A stretch of DNA of 50,203 nt from Bacillota bacterium (GTDB taxonomy: Bacteria > Sysuimicrobiota > Sysuimicrobiia > Sysuimicrobiales > Segetimicrobiaceae): positions 1 through 50,203 of the forward strand of contig JAJPIA010000094.1 of the NCBI GenBank assembly GCA_021324975.1, in the 5' to 3' direction. Each line of letters starts with the position of its first letter. Position 1 is the first letter of the stretch. The position numbers and the translations under genes are program-made. This document shows, in pieces, positions 7,478 to 15,017 of the stretch. The notes under the pieces were generated by a model. That model saw only the letters and a program-made list of their open reading frames with translations, was not told where the DNA came from and searched no databases.

Positions 7478-9847
7478 ATGGTCATCGCACGAGGGCGCCT
7501 GGAGCAACTCGACGGAATGCTGAAAGGGCGCCAACTGGTGATCGTCAGCAATCGCGAACCGTACGCACATCGGACCAGCCCGGGGGGCGTCAGCATCGAG
7601 CGCCCCGCGGGGGGATTGGTGGCCGCGCTGGATCCGGTGATGCAGGCTGTCTCGGGCACCTGGATTGCGTGGGGCGACGGCGACGCGGATTTTGCGGTTG
7701 CCGATGCGGATGGCCGGCTACAGGTGCCGGATGATGATCCACGCTACACACTCAAGCGCATCGCGCTCTCCCGGCCGGACGTCGACGGGTACTACTACGG
7801 CTATGCGAACCAGGTGTTGTGGCCGTTGTGCCACATGGTCCTGGATCAAGTCCGCGTACGGACGCGGTACTGGGAGACCTACGAGGCGGTCAACAGGCGG
7901 TTCGCGGAGGCGGTGGCCGTGGAGGCCCCCCGCGACGCCGTCGTGTGGCTGCACGATTACCACCTCGCGACCTGTCCGCGGACGCTCCGAGAGCTTCGGC
8001 CGGATTTGTTCCTCATGCATTTCTGGCACGTTCCGTGGCCCGCGTGGGATGCGTTTCGGGTCTGTCCGGAGCGGGTTCCGCTCCTCGACGGCCTGCTGGC
8101 CAACGACCTCGTGACGTTTCAGCATCCCCGGCACGTCGCGCACTTTCTCGAGTGCGTGCAGCGCGATCTCGGCGCGCACGTCGCCGGCAATACCGTCTGG
8201 TACGCGGGGCGGCGCACGGTGGTGGAGGCGTTTCCCATTAGCGTGGACGCCGCGGCGCTCGACGAGGTTGCGCGGTCATCGCAGGCCGAGCGTTGGATGG
8301 ACGGCTTTCGCCGCGTGCTCGGCCTCGATGGGCGGCGCATCGTGCTCAGTGTAGATCGGCTGGACTACACGAAGGGCATTCTCAAGCGGCTCCGCGCCAT
8401 CGATCAGCTGCTGTCCCGGTGGCCGGAATACCGCGGCCGGGTCGTGTTTATTCAAAAGCTCGCCGCGAGCCGGGGACAGATCAAGGTGTACCGCGATCTT
8501 CGGGCCCGGATCGAGGAACGGATCGAGCGGCTCAACGCGGCCCATGGCACGCCGGATTGGATCCCGATCATCGCGCTGCCCGACCCGCTTCCGCCGGCCG
8601 GCATGGCTGCGCTGTATCGGCTCGCGGACTTGTGCGTCGTCAGTTCCATTCAAGACGGCATGAACCTCGTGGCCAAGGAATTCGTGGCATGCCAGGTGGA
8701 TGCGGGCGGTGTGTTGCTTCTGAGCGAGTTCGCCGGTGCGCACGACGAGCTCACGGGTAGCGTGTCCGTCAATCCGTACGACGCGGCCGGCTGCGCCGCC
8801 GCGATGGCGCGGGCACTGGCGATGCCCGTGGAAGAGCGGCGGCAGCGGCTCGACCACCTGCGGCGGCACGTGTTTGCGCAGGACGTGTATCGTTGGATGG
8901 GCAAGCATCTCGAGACCGCGTCCCACCTGCTCGACGCCGCTGCGGCGGTGCGTCCCAAGGCCGAGGCGGCCGTGGTCATCGGGCGCGCGTCGCGGAGCGG
9001 CCGTCCACTGGCCGTGTTCCTGGACTTCGACGGGACGTTGGCGCCGTTCCACGATGATCCGGCGCAGGTGTCTCTACCGTCCGATGCCCGAACGGCGCTG
9101 GTCCGGCTGGTGGAGCGCCCCAATACCCTGGTGGCCATCGTCAGCGGCCGCGCGCTGGACGACTTAACGGCGCGCATCGGATTGGACGGGATCGTGTACG
9201 CAGGGAACTACGGGTTGGAAATAATGGAGGGGGACGGAACCTGGGTGCTGCCCGACGCGGAGCGCGTGCGTCCGGCGATCGAGGCGTGCGCCCGGCGGCT
9301 GCAGCGGCGGCTGCGGGAGATTCCCGGCGCCTGGTTGCAGGACAAGGGGCTGACCCTCACGGTGCACTACCGGCGCACACCACACGCCTTCTTCGAGCGC
9401 GTGCGCGACGCCGTGTTCGAGGAAACCGGGCAGGCGCCGGCCGGGCAGATCGGCGTGCAGCTCGGTGCGCGCGCGCTTGAAGTGCGGCCCAAGGCCGCGT
9501 GGGACAAGGGCGCCGCGGTCCGGCGCATCCTGATGCAAAAGTTTGGAGAAGCCTGGGCGATGCGCGTTCAACCGATCTACATCGGCGACGATTGGGCGGA
9601 CGAGGATGCCTTCCGTGCACTGCCTGAGTCGGCCCTCACCATCAAGGTAGGCCACCGTCCGCCGCAGACCTCTGCACGGTACCGTGTCGCCGGGGTGGAT
9701 GACGTGCATCGGCTGCTGTCGGTGTTAGTGCTGACCGATGGGATGGGCGACAGCGCCGATCAAGCAGGCGATGTCGCGGCGCTCCGCAACGACGTGGCCC
9801 GCGCGCGGCGGACGCTCGACTCCCGACTGGCTCACACGCCCCGCTAA
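7478..9847 (+). CDS. otsAB: bifunctional trehalose-6-phosphate synthase / phosphatase
   Basis: Fusion of a GT20 glycosyltransferase (about residues 18-480) and a HAD-type phosphatase (about 505-760), 789 residues in all. It would make an osmolyte sugar phosphate and dephosphorylate it in the cytosol. GT20 marks include LVIVSNREPYAH, WLHDYHLATCP, HVPWPAWDAF, RLDYTKGI near 295 and NLVAKEFVACQ. Phosphatase marks are FLDFDGTLAPF near 516, IVSGRALDDL, GNYGLEI and IYIGDDWADEDAF. The REPY and HVPWP variants differ from E. coli OtsA (NRLPV, HIPFP) and also resemble glucosylglycerol-phosphate synthases, so trehalose is the likely but not certain product. GGAGG lies eight bases before the ATG. A c-di-AMP riboswitch and terminator precede it. 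Confidence 0.9.
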   Translation: MVIARGRLEQLDGMLKGRQLVIVSNREPYAHRTSPGGVSIERPAGGLVAALDPVMQAVSGTWIAWGDGDADFAVADADGRLQVPDDDPRYTLKRIALSRPDVDGYYYGYANQVLWPLCHMVLDQVRVRTRYWETYEAVNRRFAEAVAVEAPRDAVVWLHDYHLATCPRTLRELRPDLFLMHFWHVPWPAWDAFRVCPERVPLLDGLLANDLVTFQHPRHVAHFLECVQRDLGAHVAGNTVWYAGRRTVVEAFPISVDAAALDEVARSSQAERWMDGFRRVLGLDGRRIVLSVDRLDYTKGILKRLRAIDQLLSRWPEYRGRVVFIQKLAASRGQIKVYRDLRARIEERIERLNAAHGTPDWIPIIALPDPLPPAGMAALYRLADLCVVSSIQDGMNLVAKEFVACQVDAGGVLLLSEFAGAHDELTGSVSVNPYDAAGCAAAMARALAMPVEERRQRLDHLRRHVFAQDVYRWMGKHLETASHLLDAAAAVRPKAEAAVVIGRASRSGRPLAVFLDFDGTLAPFHDDPAQVSLPSDARTALVRLVERPNTLVAIVSGRALDDLTARIGLDGIVYAGNYGLEIMEGDGTWVLPDAERVRPAIEACARRLQRRLREIPGAWLQDKGLTLTVHYRRTPHAFFERVRDAVFEETGQAPAGQIGVQLGARALEVRPKAAWDKGAAVRRILMQKFGEAWAMRVQPIYIGDDWADEDAFRALPESALTIKVGHRPPQTSARYRVAGVDDVHRLLSVLVLTDGMGDSADQAGDVAALRNDVARARRTLDSRLAHTPR

Positions 9848-9967
9848 CCACGGGGAATGCCGACCTGCCGCCGCGACCCGGGTCGCGCGGCGGCGGGCCG
9901 GCTCGTGCGGGCGGTCAGCCTGGGAGCTGCCCGCGACGTGCCGGACGTGCGGGGCCGGGGGTCGCGC

Positions 9968-10489
9968 TCACGGGGTCTGCTGAAAGATCGTCTTGTACTG
10001 GCCCGGGTTGAAGACGAAGATCGCCGAAACGCGACTGCCCAGCGCTCCCGTCTTGTCCACGAGAAACGCCACGCCGATCTTGTCGTACACCAGGGTATCG
10101 TCGTCCTCATGGCTGTCCACACTGTCTTCCTGGCCGTAGGCGCTCCGAACCGACTCCATCTCCGCGCCCGCCGCGATGCCCTTGTCGGTCCGGTAGCCAT
10201 CGTCCATCGAGACGACGAGTGCCACCACCTTGCTCGACGTCTTGTCGGCGATCGCGCCGATGCGCCGCAGCGGCCAGAAGTATGCCGTGAGGTTGCTGCT
10301 CGGAATATCATCCGCGGAGTGGACCGGACCCAGCGACCTCACCATGTTGTTGACGTCTTGGCCGAGCCGAAATCCGCCGATGGCCTGGCCGGGAAGAATA
10401 GGATTGATCCCCTGCGCGTACGCGGTTGCCCCTGCCGTCGCGAGCGCCAAGGCCGTGAAAGAGATAATCCGAAGCCACCGCCGTATCAT
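9968..10489 (-). CDS. secreted protein of unknown function
   Basis: I do not recognise a family. The 173-residue protein has a clear signal peptide (Arg-rich start, then ISFTALALATAGATAYAQG, with cleavage likely after AYA). The mature part is a soluble, mixed alpha/beta-looking domain with no cysteines. It begins LPGQAIGGFRLGQDVNNM, a pattern reminiscent of small periplasmic domains that open with a 'G-x-x-LG' strand-helix, but that is only an impression. The ATG has GGAGG five bases upstream. It is a single gene, convergent with otsAB, with a plausible promoter just upstream. Confidence 0.8.
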   Translation of the reverse strand: MIRRWLRIISFTALALATAGATAYAQGINPILPGQAIGGFRLGQDVNNMVRSLGPVHSADDIPSSNLTAYFWPLRRIGAIADKTSSKVVALVVSMDDGYRTDKGIAAGAEMESVRSAYGQEDSVDSHEDDDTLVYDKIGVAFLVDKTGALGSRVSAIFVFNPGQYKTIFQQTP

Positions 10490-10527
10490 CGCCGCCTCCC
10501 CCGCGCGCCAGCGGGCCGTCGCGTTGC

Positions 10528-10556
10528 ATTGTCGAGCCGGTGCCTAGAGAAAGCAA
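10528..10556 (-). promoter_or_regulatory. putative sigma-70 promoter for the 9968-10489 gene
   Basis: On the minus strand TTGCTT (10556-10551) is separated by exactly 17 bases from GACAAT (10533-10528), 39 bases before the start codon of the secreted-protein gene. The match is moderate. Confidence 0.4.
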
Positions 10557-10591
10557 CCACGATTTGCTAATATTGGTGCGGTACCGAGCTC

Positions 10592-10667
10592 GCGCCCGTA
10601 GCTCAGCGGATAGAGCGCCGGACTACGAATCCGTAGGTCGGGGGTTCAAATCCCTCCGGGCGCGCCA
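10592..10667 (+). tRNA. tRNA-Arg (ACG)
   Basis: A 76-base cloverleaf: acceptor GCGCCCG pairs with CGGGCGC, D-arm GCTCAGCGGATAGAGC, anticodon loop CTACGAA (ACG, arginine CGN codons), T-arm GGGGGTTCAAATCCC, and an encoded CCA at 10665-10667. Confidence 0.96.
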
Positions 10668-10704
10668 ACAATGCCGATAATATCAAGCGTCCTGAACGGG
10701 CGCT

Positions 10705-10749
10705 CAGTTCCTCCGTAGGCAGTTCCTCCGTAGGCAGTTCCTCCGTAGA
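10705..10749 (+). repeat. three tandem 15-bp repeats after tRNA-Arg
   Basis: The unit CAGTTCCTCCGTAGG occurs three times head to tail (10705-10719, 10720-10734, 10735-10749), with the last base of the third copy changed to A. The array starts 38 bases after the tRNA and lies in a locally AT-richer stretch. Confidence 0.9.
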
Positions 10750-11075
10750 CTGAATTCTAATACTTTTCTGGTGAGACCGCATTAAGATCGTGTAACGACG
10801 TTAGAATCTAACGGCTATGCAAGGCGTCCTGCAAGAATATTCAGAGCCGGTCCACAAACCCGCGGCACTCAGCCTTTACGGCCGACGAACACCGCTCGGT
10901 TGAGGCGAAGATACACTTCGACCGCCACGCTCGGGAGCATTGAAGCAGGCACACCACAATGCCAGGACTCGCAACGCCTCAGCGCAGGAAAGCCGTGTAA
11001 CGGTTCCCGGAGGAATCGGTGATGACGGGGCGGCTGCTGCGGGCGGCCGCCCGGACCGCGCGGTGTCGGGTGCGT
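10750..11075. other. intergenic stretch, no supported gene
   Basis: This 326-base stretch is less GC-rich than its surroundings and contains no reading frame with convincing codon use. A GGAGG followed by ATG at 11022 would open a 39-codon frame running into the 3' end of the next gene; I do not accept it as a gene. The lower GC next to a tRNA could be a remnant of an insertion, but no integrase or att repeat was found here. Confidence 0.5.
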
Positions 11076-11702
11076 TTAGCGGCCGCTTCCGACTGTCGCC
11101 CTGGCTTGGCGGAGGGTCAAGTCCTTCGTATACACTGGTGAGCCGGGTTGCTGCAGCAAGCCACCGTCGTAGAGCGACCCCGTGTCGAAGGGCGCAAAGC
11201 CGATCTCCTCGATGAGGTGCGCGACCACGGCCTTCGCGTTCCGGTCGTCACCGGCGACGTAGAGAGCGAGCCGGTCCTCCAGCGGGCGATCCGGCAGCGC
11301 CTTGCTGCCGAGCGTCTTGTACTGCATGGTGTTGAACGACTTCACCACGCGGGCGCCCTTGAGATGCCGGGCCACGAGCTCGCTGGACGTCAGGCTGCCG
11401 AAGTTAACCTCCCCGTCTCGCTCCGGGTAATAGTTCATGGCATCGATCACGATCTTGCCAGAGAACGGCGGCGCCGGCAGCGCGCGATAGCGACCGTACG
11501 GAATCGCCACCACGACGGGTTCCCCGAACCCCGCCGCCTGCTCGACCGTGCCTGTCGCGGCCGTGGGCCCGAGCTCCCGAGCGAGCTCGGACAGCGAGTC
11601 CGGACCCCGTGAATTGCTGAGCATGACATCGTGCCCGGCTCGAACGAAGAGTTCCGCGCATGTCGCGCCGATGTGCCCAGCTCCGACGATCCCGATTCGC
11701 AT
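11076..11702 (-). CDS. NADPH-dependent F420 reductase-like oxidoreductase
   Basis: Rossmann-fold protein of 208 residues in the F420-reductase/NAD-binding group. The dinucleotide-binding start MRIGIVGAGHIGATCAELF (GxGxxG) is followed by the NADP-phosphate-binding NSRGP segment near residue 30. Further family landmarks are VVVAIPYG, VIDAMNYY and VVKSFNTMQY. In archaea and actinobacteria the family reduces cofactor F420 with NADPH, but many homologues lack F420 and have unknown substrates, so the exact reaction is open. No F420 synthesis genes are present in the window. It is a single gene on the minus strand. Confidence 0.85.
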   Translation of the reverse strand: MRIGIVGAGHIGATCAELFVRAGHDVMLSNSRGPDSLSELARELGPTAATGTVEQAAGFGEPVVVAIPYGRYRALPAPPFSGKIVIDAMNYYPERDGEVNFGSLTSSELVARHLKGARVVKSFNTMQYKTLGSKALPDRPLEDRLALYVAGDDRNAKAVVAHLIEEIGFAPFDTGSLYDGGLLQQPGSPVYTKDLTLRQARATVGSGR

Positions 11703-11908
11703 GGCGAAGCCTCGGTTGTTGACGCGTGACGCCTGTGATGACTCGACACTATCTTGTCAAGGAATTCCCATCCAAGGGCCGGGCGAAACGCCTCCATCGT
11801 ATGGTGGGCAGCCGCGCGTGTACCTGGCACGCCCCCCATGCGGTTGAGCACACGAGCGGGGCATGCCCGTACGGCATGCCCCGCTCGAGGACGATCACGG
11901 TTCAGGCG

Positions 11909-13549
11909 CTAGTTGTTGTTGCTCCCGCCTGAGCCGCCGCTCCCACCGTGCCCGCCGTTGCCGGAGCTGCCGCCGTTGTTGTTCCCGCCGGCACCGCCGT
12001 TACCGCCCGCACCGCCGTTGCCGTTCCCGCTTGTGCCGCCGGTGCTGCCCGAGGCGTTGCCGTTGCTGTTCCCGCCGGCGCCGCCGTTGCCGGCTGCCCC
12101 GCCGTTCCCGGAGCCGCCCGTGTTGCTGTTGCCGCCGGCGCCGCCGTTCCCACCCGCACCACCGTTGCCGTTGTTGCTGCCGCCGGCTCCACCGGTCGCA
12201 GTGGCGGATCCGTTGCCGCCCGTGCCGTTGTTATTGCCGCCCGCGCCGCCGTTGCCGGCCGTGCCGCCGTTCCCGGAGCCGTTCGTGTTGCTGTTGCCGC
12301 CGGCACCGCCGTTACCGCCCGCGCCGCCGCTGCCGTTGCTGCTGCCGCCGGCGCCGCCGGGATGGAGGCCGGTTCCGCCTGTGCCGCCGATCCCGTTGTT
12401 GTTGCCACCGGCACCGCCCTTACCACCGGCACCGCCGTTACCCGAGCCACCGAGACCGCCGACGCCCGTGTTGCCGACATTCAGGTTCCCACCGGCGCCG
12501 CCATTCCCGCCGGCGCCACCGTTGCCGTTGCTGCTACCACCGGCCCCGCCGGCCGCGCCCGCAGCCGTCGCTGTGCCCGCGCCGCCCGCACCGCCGGTGC
12601 CGTTCCCGTTCCCGCCGGCTCCACCAGCGCCACCTGCGCCGCCGTTGCCGGACGAAACGCTGTTGGTCGAGCCGCCCGCGCCACCCTTGCCGCCGGCGCC
12701 GCCGTCACCGTTATTGTTGCCTCCATTGCCGCCCGCGCCGCCAGCACCGCCGCCGGTGCCTGCACCGCCGGCACCGCCGGCACCGCCGTCACCGTTGTTG
12801 ATGCCGCTCGCTCCGCCGGCGCCACCCGCGCCGCCGTTGCCGGACGCACTCGTGTTGGTGCTTCCACCGTTTCCGCCGTTGCCGCCCGCGCCGCCGTTGC
12901 CGTTCCCATTACCGCCGGCGCCGCCCGCGCCGCCGTTGCCGCCGTGATTTGCGCCACCCGCGCCGCCAGTGCCGCCGTTGCCGTTCCCGCCGGCCGGGCT
13001 CGCCCCCGTGCTGTTCGACGCGTTGCCGCCGGCGCCGCCGGCCCCGCCGTCACCGGAGCCGGTCACGTTGAAGCTCCCGCCGTTGCCACCGGCCCCGCCG
13101 TTGCCGCCGTTGCCGTTGTTCGACCCGCCGGCCCCGCCGGCGCCACCATTACCGCCAGAGGTGGCACCACCCGCGCCGCCGTTGCCGCCGTGGCTGTTGC
13201 CATTGCTCCCGTTACCGCCGGCCCCGCCATTGCCGCCGTTGCCCGAGGTGTTCACGTTGTTGCTGCCGCCGTTTCCACCGGCACCACCCGCGCCACCGCC
13301 GCCGCCGGTCGTGCCAGCGGCCCCGCCGGCTCCACCCGTACCACCACCGACCACGGTGGTTCCGGGACTACCCGGGAGCCCGTTGCCGCTACCGCCGGTA
13401 CCTCCCGCCCCACCGGCGCCGCCGTTGCCCGACGTCTGCGCGTGGGCCACCGTGGCGGCCGCGTTCACATAGAGGGCAGGGATCGCGAGGGCGAGCGCTA
13501 CTGTGAGGAAGAAGTACCAGATCGAGCGTGTCTTGCGACCACTACTCAC
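11909..13549 (-). CDS. glycine-rich PGRS-like secreted repeat protein
   Basis: About 546 residues. A short signal peptide (SIWYFFLTVALALAIPALYV ... AHAQ) is followed by some 490 residues of almost uninterrupted Gly-Gly-x repeats with Ala, Asn, Ser and Thr, such as GGAGGNGG and GGSNNGNGG. Composition matches the PGRS half of mycobacterial PE_PGRS proteins and would form a glycine-rich polyproline-II or beta-roll-like fibre. There is no PE domain, no anchor and no enzyme domain, and the chain ends GGSGGSNNN. AAGGAGG at 13565-13559 places the start at GTG 13549 or TTG 13552; the open frame beyond that is not protein-like. Function unknown: surface coat, adhesin or matrix protein are guesses. Confidence 0.82.
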   Translation of the reverse strand: MSSGRKTRSIWYFFLTVALALAIPALYVNAAATVAHAQTSGNGGAGGAGGTGGSGNGLPGSPGTTVVGGGTGGAGGAAGTTGGGGGAGGAGGNGGSNNVNTSGNGGNGGAGGNGSNGNSHGGNGGAGGATSGGNGGAGGAGGSNNGNGGNGGAGGNGGSFNVTGSGDGGAGGAGGNASNSTGASPAGGNGNGGTGGAGGANHGGNGGAGGAGGNGNGNGGAGGNGGNGGSTNTSASGNGGAGGAGGASGINNGDGGAGGAGGAGTGGGAGGAGGNGGNNNGDGGAGGKGGAGGSTNSVSSGNGGAGGAGGAGGNGNGTGGAGGAGTATAAGAAGGAGGSSNGNGGAGGNGGAGGNLNVGNTGVGGLGGSGNGGAGGKGGAGGNNNGIGGTGGTGLHPGGAGGSSNGSGGAGGNGGAGGNSNTNGSGNGGTAGNGGAGGNNNGTGGNGSATATGGAGGSNNGNGGAGGNGGAGGNSNTGGSGNGGAAGNGGAGGNSNGNASGSTGGTSGNGNGGAGGNGGAGGNNNGGSSGNGGHGGSGGSGGSNNN

Positions 13550-14212
13550 CAAACATCGCCTCCTTGTGACTGGTGCTGGGAGCTTTTCTGCCTTGATGCT
13601 GCACCGCCGATTGCAGGAGCCTTGTCGCCGCAAACAGGCAGCGCGAACCCGCTCGCGACCGGGGGCGACCGTCCCGTGTGGCTCCACGCGCACGCGCCCC
13701 AATGGTCCCCGTGTGGTGCGCGGGCGCGCGTTGTACGCAACGAAGGACGAAGACGAGGTGGAATTCGTGAGCCCGCAGCCGGCGTCCGATAAACAATAAA
13801 GCGGCCGTCCGCGAGAACAACATCGGAGCGGCACGCCCGGTCAACGGTCGAGAGCACACGGCAGAACATCTGCCGATATTTTCCCAGGCCATGTCGCAAC
13901 GCTCTTCGTTTCGTCACCCCAAGGGACTAGGCTCTTCGGCCATTTCTTCATGCTTGAGTCGCGAGTGCCTGAGGGTCTCGACCGCCGGCCTCCGCAGAGC
14001 AACGGCGCACGGCAATGCCCGTGCGCATATGACTGACGCCGTACCGCATCGGGCCGGCTTGGAGGTAGCGATCCGGGACGCCACTCCGGCTTGCTATACT
14101 AACTCCATGCGGTATATGGGGTGTGCGGGGTGAGGCGGCTGGACGGCGGCGTGCCACGACGGGCCCGACGATCGACACAACGGACCGCGTGTGATGCCGT
14201 GGGCTCGTCGCA
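13550..14212. other. intergenic region between divergent genes; extended -10 at 14092-14100
   Basis: This 660-base region separates the glycine-rich gene (minus) from the HTH/LAGLIDADG gene (plus). It holds the ribosome site AAGGAGG for the glycine-rich gene and an extended -10 element TGCTATACT at 14092-14100, about 113 bases upstream of the next plus-strand gene, with no good -35. Open frames here look like chance. No RNA family was recognised. Confidence 0.5.
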
Positions 14213-14980
14213 ATGAGTCTCCGAGGTCGCGAGCTGGCACCGGAGGCCCGCGCGCAGATCGCCGCGATTCGCGCGGCCGCGCGCAAGGGTTTGGCGGCCA
14301 CCGAGATTGCTGAGCGCTGTCAGTTTTCCATTACGGTCGTCAATCGCGTGCTCGCGCCGGCCAACCATGCGCGGCTGTCCGATCCTGCGGAGCTGTTGAG
14401 CGCGCGCATCCTCTCGCCGGGACGGGCTCCTGCCGAGGTGCAGCTCTACTGGGTAGGGTTCCTGACTGCGGCCGGACGCATCCTGGGACAAGGCCCGTCC
14501 ATGGCTATTGTCGTGACGCTGGGAGATCGCGCCGACGCCCACATGATGCGGTTCATGCAAGAGATCACGGGCCCCGGCGTACGGCAGGAGTACTGTGAGA
14601 GCAGCCTGCTCGGGTGGCAGGCCTACGTGCGGGAACCCGGCCTCTGCAAGGCGCTGATGCCCTGGGGCATCCCTTCTGACGCCCACGGCGAGGACCCGGC
14701 CCTGCTCGATGACATCCCCGAGGACCTTGCGGCGCCGTTTCTCGGCGGCTACGTGGATGGAAACTGGCCTGCCGGGACGTTCCCTCACAGCGGCCGCCTG
14801 ACCTGGCACGGTACCCCCGCGGTGCTCGCGGCGGTGAATCGGCTGCTGTCGCGGTGCTGGCAGATCCCGGAGGGGCGAATCGTGTCGCGCGGGCCGCGCG
14901 CGACCCTCCGGCATGCGACGCCGCGTATTGATCGGCAGATCTGGGAGCGCGTGCGAGCCTACGCACCGCGAAGCCAGTAG
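14213..14980 (+). CDS. HTH protein with degenerate LAGLIDADG endonuclease-like domain
   Basis: 255 residues. Residues about 25-48 form a helix-turn-helix (GLAATEIAERCQFSITVVNR). Residues 79-215 look like a LAGLIDADG homing-endonuclease fold: motif 1 is YWVGFLTAAGRI, where the catalytic Asp of the usual 'YADG' is Ala87. Motif 2 is FLGGYVDGN with Asp182 intact. The linking part carries the usual ALMPWGIPSD and LLDDIPEDL segments. With one of two catalytic acids lost, DNA cleavage is unlikely and a DNA-binding role, as in WhiA-type regulators, is more plausible (inference). The S41 peptidase gene starts 38 bases downstream. The start ATG has no strong ribosome site. Confidence 0.78.
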   Translation: MSLRGRELAPEARAQIAAIRAAARKGLAATEIAERCQFSITVVNRVLAPANHARLSDPAELLSARILSPGRAPAEVQLYWVGFLTAAGRILGQGPSMAIVVTLGDRADAHMMRFMQEITGPGVRQEYCESSLLGWQAYVREPGLCKALMPWGIPSDAHGEDPALLDDIPEDLAAPFLGGYVDGNWPAGTFPHSGRLTWHGTPAVLAAVNRLLSRCWQIPEGRIVSRGPRATLRHATPRIDRQIWERVRAYAPRSQ

Positions 14981-15017
14981 CCTGCTTGGGGCTGTGCGGC
15001 GGACGCGGAAATGGGCC

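Noticed and set aside
10940-11215. 91-codon and 39-codon plus-strand frames near 11.0 kb
   Set aside because: The 39-codon frame has GGAGG before its ATG, but both run into the 3' end of the reductase gene and have unlikely composition.
11948-13792. Long open frame (614 codons, Ala/Val-rich) and a Pro-rich frame opposite the glycine-rich gene
   Set aside because: They are mirror images of the GGN-repeat coding strand. The minus-strand frame has a signal peptide and a ribosome site, these do not.
13503-13799. 98-codon plus-strand frame upstream of the glycine-rich gene
   Set aside because: It lies antisense to the signal peptide and promoter zone of that gene and has no ribosome site.
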